Shown: positions 13,932 to 19,737 of the stretch, piece after piece
How positions within the stretch are numbered: position 1 is the first letter of the stretch
Layout of the letters: every line of letters begins with the position of its first letter
Program-made: the position numbers and the translations under genes
NCBI GenBank assembly: GCA_910584215.1
Contig: CAJTYI010000058.1
Span: 1-19,737 of the forward strand
Source: an uncultured Roseburia sp.
GTDB lineage: Bacteria > Bacillota > Clostridia > Lachnospirales > Lachnospiraceae
Length of the DNA: 19,737 bases
Reading direction: 5' to 3'
Notes under the pieces: generated by a model
What the model saw: only the letters and a program-made list of their open reading frames with translations
What the model was told of the DNA's origin: nothing
The model's database searches: none

Positions 13932-15083
13932 ATGACAGATGAGGAATTGCTCTTTAAACGGAATACAGCAAAGGAACAAAAACGATATAGTATTCGATAT
14001 GGTGGAATCTATTATCATAATTCGGAATCTATAATCGACGGAACAAAAATAAAAGATATTCTGGGATTTATAAAGAATGTAAATAGGAAATATAATAATA
14101 CCAATATACCCATTATTCTTAATCTGGGGAAAGTAGAATTCAAAGATAAATTAACATATATTATCTTGGAGTGTATCTGTCACTATGTTATCACTGTATA
14201 TGGCAAAAAAATAATAATATTGTGTGATGTTCAAAGGACAATTTGGACAGAGGGGATTTATTCATCCGTGTTTCCGCTTTTGTCATCTGCCAAATCGGAT
14301 TGTTTTGTGAAATTCAAAGAAAATTTTATGGGTGAGATCTATGGGAGACATTACCGAAAAATAGTAAAAGTGGAAGATTGGAATGATAAATATCTGAATT
14401 GTAAAATAATGGAACAAGTAGATTGGTTTTTAAAAAATCTGCATGTCGATAAAGAAAATAGAGATGCTTTGTCAGAAGTTGTTTCTGAGCTGGCGGGAAA
14501 TGTATATGATCATGTGAAGGGTGACTGCTTAATTGATATCGATGTAACTTTAGAATATGAAAAAGAGGGTGATATTGGCGAATACTATGGTGTAAATCTT
14601 GTCGTACTAAATTTTTCATCAAAATTATTTGGAGAAGGCATCAGGGAAAAACTAAAAAGTGAACATATTGCAAATGAAAGATTTAAAATTGTGAAAGAAG
14701 CATATAAAAATCATCAAAGATTTTTTAGTGGAGAAAATTATGTAGAAGAAGATTTTTTCAATATAACTGCTTTTCAGCATAAAATATCGGGTCGAGAGAA
14801 AGATTTTACAAATGGGGGTACAGGATTAACGAAACTAATATCGTCTCTTCAGGAACGTTCTGAAACCCATAACTGTTATATGATTAGTGGTAAAAGAGCA
14901 ATTTTCTTTCGCCAGGAACTTCTACATTATAATGAGAAAAAATGGATTGGTTTTAATGATGACAATAATTATTATGATGAAAAACCAAGTGACACTGTTT
15001 TGGGCGGAAGTTATATATTTTTTCCAGGAACGGCATATAATTTGAATTTTGTAATGAGAAAGGAAGAAGAAAATGGTAAATAG
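13932..15083 (+). CDS. GHKL-type ATP-binding protein with STAS-like N-terminal region
   Basis: The 383-aa protein is rich in Lys, Asn and Ile, unlike its neighbours. Residues ~170-330 look like a GHKL ATPase. The N-box is SELAGNVYDH (Glu186, Asn190, His194), and the G2 box is NGGTGL (294-299). The G1 box, normally DxGxG, appears only as LNFSSKLFGEG, so the Asp is missing. Residues ~30-130 (including IPIILNLGKVEF and KIIILCDV) have an alternating beta/alpha look like STAS or glycosyltransferase-like partner domains. There is no histidine kinase H-box, and no sensor or membrane segment. It may be an anti-sigma-like switch kinase or an ATP-dependent sensor. ATG 13932 follows AGGA by about 10 nt. 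The next gene overlaps by 11 bp, implying tight coupling. I do not know a characterised homologue. Confidence 0.75.
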   Translation: MTDEELLFKRNTAKEQKRYSIRYGGIYYHNSESIIDGTKIKDILGFIKNVNRKYNNTNIPIILNLGKVEFKDKLTYIILECICHYVITVYGKKIIILCDVQRTIWTEGIYSSVFPLLSSAKSDCFVKFKENFMGEIYGRHYRKIVKVEDWNDKYLNCKIMEQVDWFLKNLHVDKENRDALSEVVSELAGNVYDHVKGDCLIDIDVTLEYEKEGDIGEYYGVNLVVLNFSSKLFGEGIREKLKSEHIANERFKIVKEAYKNHQRFFSGENYVEEDFFNITAFQHKISGREKDFTNGGTGLTKLISSLQERSETHNCYMISGKRAIFFRQELLHYNEKKWIGFNDDNNYYDEKPSDTVLGGSYIFFPGTAYNLNFVMRKEEENGK

Positions 15084-15357
15084 GTTTGAATTGGATTTTA
15101 ATAAGGCACTTACCAAATTGTCTGGATTTGATCTTGGAAAGGATATGTATGATGAACAGATTGGTAAAACGATAGATTTTGACAAAGATATAACAATTGT
15201 TATTCCCGACAGGGTTGATCTGATAGGTTCTTCATTTATTCAAGGTTTTTTTGAAGAGATAGTCAACAATATCGGTATATCCGGTATAGAGGAGAGAATT
15301 ACTGTTTTATCTTCGATACCTAATATCAAGCAGATAATAATAGATAACCTTAATTGA
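15073..15357 (+). CDS. STAS-like DUF4325 protein
   Basis: The 94-aa product has the DUF4325 layout: a Gly-containing N-terminal strand region, then DITIVIPDRVDLIGSSFIQG (about 38-57). This is the hydrophobic strand followed by the SSF helix start that corresponds to the phosphorylatable Ser of anti-anti-sigma STAS proteins. A C-terminal helix/strand follows. DUF4325 proteins are commonly adjacent to GHKL ATPases, as RsbV is to RsbW. The start overlaps the ATPase gene by 11 bp and has AAGGAAG about 8 nt upstream. Ser51 and Ser52 are candidate switch serines. Its function is inferred from fold and partner only; no target regulator is visible in the window. Confidence 0.75.
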   Translation: MVNRFELDFNKALTKLSGFDLGKDMYDEQIGKTIDFDKDITIVIPDRVDLIGSSFIQGFFEEIVNNIGISGIEERITVLSSIPNIKQIIIDNLN

Positions 15358-15376
15358 TAAAGAAGGAATTTGAGAA

Positions 15377-15814
15377 ATGAATAGTTCGGATATTATCGCT
15401 GCGATCGCTCTTGTGATATCAGTTGCGACAGCGATCGGAGATATAGTAGTAAGCAGAAATATCAATAAAGTAAATTTGCATTCCTATTATTTTAATGAGA
15501 TATATAGGGAACATTTAATTGCTAAGATACCAAAGGCCAGAAAAAGAATTTCTTTAAATTATAATGGTAGATTGGCAGGATATGAAGATATGATTCAGGA
15601 GATGAAAGATCTTCAAAATGACTCTCTCTTTTATAAATACAATGATGAAAAGTATTTTGCAAAGTTAAAAGAGGCAGCGCAAAATGTAGAAGATTTTCTT
15701 ATTGCGGGAGTTGGTGAAACGTTTGTAGGTGAAGAGCAGACGCGTTTTATGGAGGAATTACATAATTTGATGACAGAATTGTATAAAACATTAAACAATC
15801 AATATGTGAAGTAA
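15377..15814 (+). CDS. Single-pass membrane protein of unknown function, third gene of the island
   Basis: The 145-aa product has an N-terminal membrane segment (about 6-26, IIAAIALVISVATAIGDIVV) followed by a soluble, mostly helical cytoplasmic or outer part. That part has many charged residues and a coiled-coil-like middle (about 70-105, MIQEMKDLQN onward). I do not recognise the family. It begins 20 bp after the DUF4325 gene with AAGGA upstream, shares the AT-rich composition, and ends just before a strong terminator, so it is the last gene of the same transcript. A membrane-bound target or effector controlled by the ATPase/STAS pair is an attractive reading but unproven. Nothing in it identifies a toxin or enzyme. 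Confidence 0.7.
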   Translation: MNSSDIIAAIALVISVATAIGDIVVSRNINKVNLHSYYFNEIYREHLIAKIPKARKRISLNYNGRLAGYEDMIQEMKDLQNDSLFYKYNDEKYFAKLKEAAQNVEDFLIAGVGETFVGEEQTRFMEELHNLMTELYKTLNNQYVK

Positions 15815-15843
15815 GCATGGATGTGGGGTATGATGATTTTTGT

Positions 15844-15880
15844 AAAGGAAACCGATAAGATGAAAATCGGTTTCCTTTTT
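15844..15880 (+). terminator. Terminator closing the three-gene island
   Basis: AAAGGAAACCGAT (15844-15856) pairs perfectly with ATCGGTTTCCTTT (15866-15878), a 13-bp stem with a 9-nt loop, ending in a T5 run. The A-rich 5' arm also makes it a possible terminator on the other strand. Confidence 0.92.
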
Positions 15881-15912
15881 CAAGTATGTTAAATATGGTT
15901 ATGTAAAATGCC

Positions 15913-15956
15913 TTGCATAATACCGCATTATTTCATATAATGAGACTGCATTATTT
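15913..15956 (+). promoter_or_regulatory. Promoter of the dockerin/cohesin gene pair with overlapping repeats
   Basis: TTGCAT (15913-15918) and TATAAT (15936-15941) are 17 bp apart, giving a start near 15948. GCATTATTT occurs at 15925-15933 and again at 15948-15956. CATTAT and ATAATG form an inverted repeat (15926-15942) across the -10 box, a plausible repressor site. Confidence 0.75.
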
Positions 15957-15985
15957 TAAGAATCAACATTAGATAAGGAATTCCA

Positions 15986-17776
15986 ATGTACAAATGTGCT
16001 TACGATAAAACGATAAAATATGTATTGGCGATAGTTTTTCTATTGATTGTGCCGTTCATTTGGCCGGCAACGGTCCGCGCCGAGGGGATGATGGCGACGG
16101 TGACCGGGAGCAGTGTGCGCGTGCGCAAGGCTCCGGTGGACGGGGAAGTGACGGCAACGCTTACGGGCGGCGCCTCCGTTATGATCATAGGGGAGACCAA
16201 CGGTTCCGACGGTTATGTCTGGTATCAGATATCATTTACCGATGCCGCGGGCGAGGCGGTCGGCTATATGCGTGCGGATTTTGTTACCAAAGATACACAA
16301 AATGGGGGCAGTGAGGAAGATGCCTATGTGCAGTCGCTTATGGCGGGAGGTTTTCCTGAAAGTTATTGTGAGGCGCTTTTAGGACTGCATCAGATGTATC
16401 CGGCTTGGCAGTTTGTGGCGGTGGACACCGGCTTGGAATGGGCCGACGTGGTGGAAAAAGAGAGTGTTCCTGGCAGGAATCTCGTGCAGAGCGCAGCCAA
16501 CGATGCCAGAAAGTCCACAGATTCTGCCGCCTATGACTGGAACACCAACCGCTGGTACGGATATGACGGCGAAGGATGGGTGTGTGCATCGCCGGAATTT
16601 ATCGCGTACTGTCTTGACCCGCGCAATTTTTTGACGCAGGATATGATCTTTCAGTTTGAAACGTTAGAGTATGCGGACTATCAGACAAAGGAGGGCGTAA
16701 GTGCTATCTTAAAAAATACATTTATGTCCGGCAAATACCAGGATACCGACGGAAAAAAGAGGAGCTATGCTGCGACATTTACCAAAATCGGAAAAATGTT
16801 GGCGGTCAGTCCCTATCATCTCGCCTCGCGGTGCAGACAGGAACAGGGCGTGAAAGGAACAGGACCCTTGATATCGGGGACATATCAGGGGTACGAGGGA
16901 TATTATAATTATTTCAATGTCGGGGCGTTCCCGACCTCCACGGCCTCCACTACGGTAAACGGCCTTATCACAGCAAAAAAGAACGGGTGGAATTCCATCT
17001 ACAGCTCGATTGCCGGCGGTTCTTCCGTTGTGGCGGAAAACTATATTAAGCGTGGCCAAAATACGATTTATTTTGAGAAGTTTAATGTAGTGAACAGCAA
17101 AAATCTGTACGCGCATCAATATATGACGAATGTGATGGCTGCCATCAGCGAGGGCAGCAGTATGGGAAAGGCTTATAATAATAAAAACCAGGCGTTTGTT
17201 TTTCGGATACCTGTCTATAAGAATATGCCGACGGAACCGGTGACTTTTTCGGATAACGGCAATCCCAATCATTATCTTGCGTCGCTCTCTGTCAAGGGAT
17301 ATCAGCTGACTCCGGTGTTTAACGGAGCGGGCGCGTCCTACTCTCTTGTGGTGCCGGCGGATGCGGCCACGGTGGAGGTGGAGGCGAAAGCTGTTGCGCC
17401 AAAGTCCACGGTAAGTGGGACAGGAAAATATGATTTGAGTTGTGGGGATAATACCATTGTCGTTACCTGTACGGCCCAAAATGGCGCTGCGCGGGAATAT
17501 ACGATTGCGATCGCGCGCGCCGCTAAGGGAACGACCGGCAGTCCAGCCACACCGGACAGTGAAAACGGCGGTAAGATCGTGCTTGGCGATTTGAATGGTG
17601 ACGGAAAGATTTCCAATAAAGATTTTGTGCTGATGCAGAAACACATTTTAGGAATCAGCGCTTTGGAGGGAAATGCGGCAGTGGCTGCGGATATCAGCGG
17701 TGACGGAAAAATTACCAATAAGGATTTAGTTTTGCTGCAAAAGCATATACTGGGAATAGCCACAATCGGTGGATAA
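15986..17776 (+). CDS. Secreted SH3 / glucosaminidase-like protein with C-terminal dockerin
   Basis: The 596-aa product begins with a signal peptide (~1-32, hydrophobic core AIVFLLIVPFIW). An SH3b domain follows at ~35-97 (SSVRVRKAP, WYQISF). A region at ~110-400 with ASRCRQEQG, YNYFNVGA and GQNTIYF(E)KFN resembles endo-beta-N-acetylglucosaminidase (LytB/GH73-like) wall hydrolases; the likely acid is the Glu of RQEQG. A cadherin-like beta sandwich (PF12733 type, ~425-510) precedes a type I dockerin (~532-593) with two Ca-binding loops, DLNGDGKISNKD (from 535) and DISGDGKITNKD (from 569). It should act on peptidoglycan outside the cell, tethered by cohesin. ATG 15986 follows AAGGA. The next gene encodes a cohesin protein 48 bp downstream with no terminator between. 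Confidence 0.9.
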   Translation: MYKCAYDKTIKYVLAIVFLLIVPFIWPATVRAEGMMATVTGSSVRVRKAPVDGEVTATLTGGASVMIIGETNGSDGYVWYQISFTDAAGEAVGYMRADFVTKDTQNGGSEEDAYVQSLMAGGFPESYCEALLGLHQMYPAWQFVAVDTGLEWADVVEKESVPGRNLVQSAANDARKSTDSAAYDWNTNRWYGYDGEGWVCASPEFIAYCLDPRNFLTQDMIFQFETLEYADYQTKEGVSAILKNTFMSGKYQDTDGKKRSYAATFTKIGKMLAVSPYHLASRCRQEQGVKGTGPLISGTYQGYEGYYNYFNVGAFPTSTASTTVNGLITAKKNGWNSIYSSIAGGSSVVAENYIKRGQNTIYFEKFNVVNSKNLYAHQYMTNVMAAISEGSSMGKAYNNKNQAFVFRIPVYKNMPTEPVTFSDNGNPNHYLASLSVKGYQLTPVFNGAGASYSLVVPADAATVEVEAKAVAPKSTVSGTGKYDLSCGDNTIVVTCTAQNGAAREYTIAIARAAKGTTGSPATPDSENGGKIVLGDLNGDGKISNKDFVLMQKHILGISALEGNAAVAADISGDGKITNKDLVLLQKHILGIATIGG

Positions 17777-17824
17777 CTATAAATAACCGATAGGTGGCCT
17801 GATTGCACAGAAATGAGGATTACG

Positions 17825-19432
17825 ATGAAGAAAAAAGGTTTATTGTGGATCATACTATTAATGGTCATCTTGTTTGGTGGGACCGATGAAAGCGTTTTGG
17901 CGGCAAAGGGGAGCACGGTGGTTTCAGTTTCAAGTTCCACGGTGAATATCGGTGACAGTGTGAAAGTCACGGTAAAAGCACAGGGACCTGCGGGAGAAAA
18001 AGCGGTTTCTACCATGACAGTATCTTTTGACGCCTCCGTCTTAAAGTTTGTGGACTGTTCTGCAACATACGGTGGGGGTGGAAGCAGTGTGACAGCGACA
18101 TCGGACAGCTTTACGGTGACGCTAAAGGCCGTTGCCGCCGGCAAATCGTCAATCAGTGTCAGCGGTTCGGACGGCGTTGTTTTTGACACCAATGAGGAAT
18201 TAGATTCGATGGCTAAGAGCAGTGCCTCCGTGACAGTCAATAATGCGGCGGCCGAGCAGCCGGCTGATAACAATAGTACGATGCAGACAACCCCGGCAAA
18301 GCCCAAGCCGGATGAGCAGCCAACGCCCCCGGTGCAGACGACGTCTACGGAGGAAAAGAAGCTTTCTGCGGATAATTCCCTGCAGTCACTGGTATTGTCG
18401 GCTGGCACGCTCTCACCGGCGTTTTCGGGACCTGTGACCAAATATACGGCGACGGTTCCAAACAGCGTCACCAGTCTGGCAGTGACAGCCACTCCGGTAA
18501 ATGAAAAGGCCGTGGTGGAGTCGGTCAGCGGAAATGAAAATTTGTCTGTCGGCGTCAACAATGTAAACATTGTGGTGCGGGCTGAGAACGGCGTAACGGC
18601 AACTTACAATGTGCAGGTAACGAGGGAGGCAGAGGGGGCGGCTGTGGGAGACGAAGCAGCCGCCGGAGACGAGACATCTGCTGAATCCCAGGCGGCTTCG
18701 GAAACAAACGTCTCTGAAGTGCAGGATGCCGAGACAAAGGAGCCGCAGGAAACTGATCCGACGGCGGCAGGAACAGAGACGCCGGCTGTGGAGGAGACCG
18801 AGACGGAAGAGGTTGATGTAGAGCTGCTTACTGCCAATATGGAATACATGCAAAGAGAATACAACAAGATATCTGAGCTGTATGAAAAGTTGAGGCGTTC
18901 ACGTCTGATCATAATTATCGTATTTCTATTTGTGATCGTCATTTTGGTGATGATCATTATTAATCTGCTGCTGCGCATCTATATGAAAGAAGAGGATGAT
19001 GAGATTAGAGAGCGTCATAAGAAAAAGGAGCTGTTGAGACGGGAGGAACGCCAACCGCTTGCGGGGGAGCGCCAGGCTGGTGTGCGCAAACGGCCGCATG
19101 CACAGGAACAGGACGAGGAAGAACTGACGGCGGAGCAGAGAAAAGAAAGGGCCAGACGCGAGTGGTTTTCCGATGAGCTTGAGGAGAGAACGCCGCGCAG
19201 GAGAAAGCACAGACAGGCAGAGCATATGCAGGGGGCAGACGAATCGGAAGCGGAATGTATCGGCAGAAAGGGAAATAGAGAGCAGACAAAAGCCGAAGCG
19301 GATAGCAGAAGCAGCAGAGAAGGCGGCAATCGATCACAGGCAGAAAGCGAACAGGAGATTGCGGGTAAAGGAGACGAGGACAATAAGGAGCAAAGCAATC
19401 ATATTGAGTTTATAGATTTTAACGATATGTAA
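17825..19432 (+). CDS. Membrane-anchored cohesin-domain protein with long charged cytoplasmic tail
   Basis: The 535-aa product has a signal peptide (~1-27) and a cohesin-like domain (~28-140; STVNIGDSVKVTV, then MTVSFDASVLKFVD). A Pro/Thr linker leads to a cadherin-like domain (~184-268; SLQSLVLSAGTLSPAF), then a Glu/Thr/Ala-rich spacer and a short coiled coil (~335-358). A transmembrane helix (~361-386) is followed by ~149 cytoplasmic residues, highly charged and probably disordered, ending in HIEFIDFNDM. It should display the cohesin outside to hold dockerin proteins such as the product of the gene just upstream. ATG 17825 is 6 nt after GAGG (17815-17818); ATG 17813 overlaps it. clpC follows 19 bp later. 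Confidence 0.85.
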   Translation: MKKKGLLWIILLMVILFGGTDESVLAAKGSTVVSVSSSTVNIGDSVKVTVKAQGPAGEKAVSTMTVSFDASVLKFVDCSATYGGGGSSVTATSDSFTVTLKAVAAGKSSISVSGSDGVVFDTNEELDSMAKSSASVTVNNAAAEQPADNNSTMQTTPAKPKPDEQPTPPVQTTSTEEKKLSADNSLQSLVLSAGTLSPAFSGPVTKYTATVPNSVTSLAVTATPVNEKAVVESVSGNENLSVGVNNVNIVVRAENGVTATYNVQVTREAEGAAVGDEAAAGDETSAESQAASETNVSEVQDAETKEPQETDPTAAGTETPAVEETETEEVDVELLTANMEYMQREYNKISELYEKLRRSRLIIIIVFLFVIVILVMIIINLLLRIYMKEEDDEIRERHKKKELLRREERQPLAGERQAGVRKRPHAQEQDEEELTAEQRKERARREWFSDELEERTPRRRKHRQAEHMQGADESEAECIGRKGNREQTKAEADSRSSREGGNRSQAESEQEIAGKGDEDNKEQSNHIEFIDFNDM

Positions 19433-19451
19433 TTATGGAAGGGAGTCAATG

Positions 19452-19737
19452 ATGCAGACATTATATACGGCAAAGGCCAAAAAAGCGATTGATATTGCTG
19501 CCAGGATGTCGAAATCCATGCGTCATCAGTATATTGGCACGGAACATCTGCTGATCGGATTATTGAAAGAGGGAACAGGCGTCGCTTCGCTGGTGTTAAA
19601 GGATAACAATGTGGAGCTGGCGAAAATTGTACAGTTGATTGAGGAACTGATTGCGCCGCCTGCCGATCTGCTGTTAGAGGAGAAGGCTGTCTATTCGCCC
19701 CGTGCCGGGCGCGTGCTTGCCAATGCTGGCAAAGAAG
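19452..19737 (+). CDS. clpC: ClpC ATPase, N-terminal part only
   Basis: The 95 residues present form the Clp N-domain: MQTLYTAKAKKAIDIAA, then the characteristic YIGTEHLLIGLLKEGTGVA and a helix pair ending near residue 85. ClpC is the AAA+ unfoldase of the ClpCP protease, here cut off by the window end before its first Walker motif. Two ATGs adjoin (19449 and 19452); GGAG at 19442-19445 is 6 nt from the second. CtsR and the McsAB genes, often upstream of clpC in Bacilli, are absent here. Instead it follows the cohesin protein gene and may be read through from it. ClpB also carries this N-domain, but the YIGTEH wording favours ClpC. Confidence 0.88.
   Translation, partial: MQTLYTAKAKKAIDIAARMSKSMRHQYIGTEHLLIGLLKEGTGVASLVLKDNNVELAKIVQLIEELIAPPADLLLEEKAVYSPRAGRVLANAGKE

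Noticed and set aside
16709..17644. A 311-codon open frame on the minus strand opposite the dockerin gene
   Set aside because: There is no recognisable domain, its composition is rich in Arg, His and Ile as in other shadows, and the opposite strand is clearly coding.
17338..18570. A 410-codon open frame on the minus strand
   Set aside because: It lies opposite the 3' end of the dockerin gene and the start of the cohesin gene, crosses their boundary, and is Ser/Thr/Val-rich low complexity with no domain. It is a shadow of biased codon use.

Overview
The window reads as a chromosomal segment of an anaerobic low-GC Gram-positive bacterium, most likely a Lachnospiraceae (Clostridia). This rests on the gene families seen: a cohesin/dockerin pair beside clpC, a heterodimeric ABC exporter, a DUF6320 membrane protein, a COG1313 radical SAM protein and a tRNA-Leu without an encoded CCA. 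Ribosome binding sites are strong. In most genes a GAGG/GGAG lies exactly 6 nt before one particular start codon, and I used this to choose several starts downstream of the longest open frame. All of this was read by eye; no database search was run.

Layout. Positions 1-1592 (+) hold a cluster of tiny membrane proteins sharing an N-terminal motif (one apparently starting at ACG), a single-pass protein with a Cys-containing outer domain and a pilin-like protein. It looks like the tail of a Tad/pseudopilin-type locus, but that is inference. Positions 1570-4331 (-) are guaB followed by a CNNM/HlyC-CorC membrane protein, with a good guaB promoter. A divergent tRNA-Leu(CAA) with its terminator follows at 4562-4694. 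Positions 4862-9349 (+) hold a DUF368 (PopT-type) lipid-carrier translocase and both halves of a heterodimeric ABC exporter. Positions 9399-13403 (+) hold a condensation-fold acyltransferase, a DUF6320 zinc-ribbon membrane protein, an HSL-type esterase and a radical SAM activase-like protein. A small HAD phosphatase follows at 13496.

Positions 13932-15880 are a distinctly AT-rich three-gene island with its own -10 box and a strong terminator: a GHKL-type ATPase with a degenerate G1 box, a STAS-like DUF4325 protein and a single-TM protein. It resembles a partner-switching regulatory or defence module and is the best candidate here for an undescribed system.

Positions 15913-19432 encode a secreted SH3/glucosaminidase-like protein ending in a type I dockerin, then a membrane-anchored protein with a cohesin-like domain outside and a long charged tail inside. 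They look like an enzyme and its own cell-surface anchor. clpC begins at 19452 and runs off the end.

Two tandem duplications (398-501 and 5704-5796) each carry a Shine-Dalgarno sequence and sit directly upstream of a start codon. No CRISPR array, transposase, integrase or rRNA was seen.
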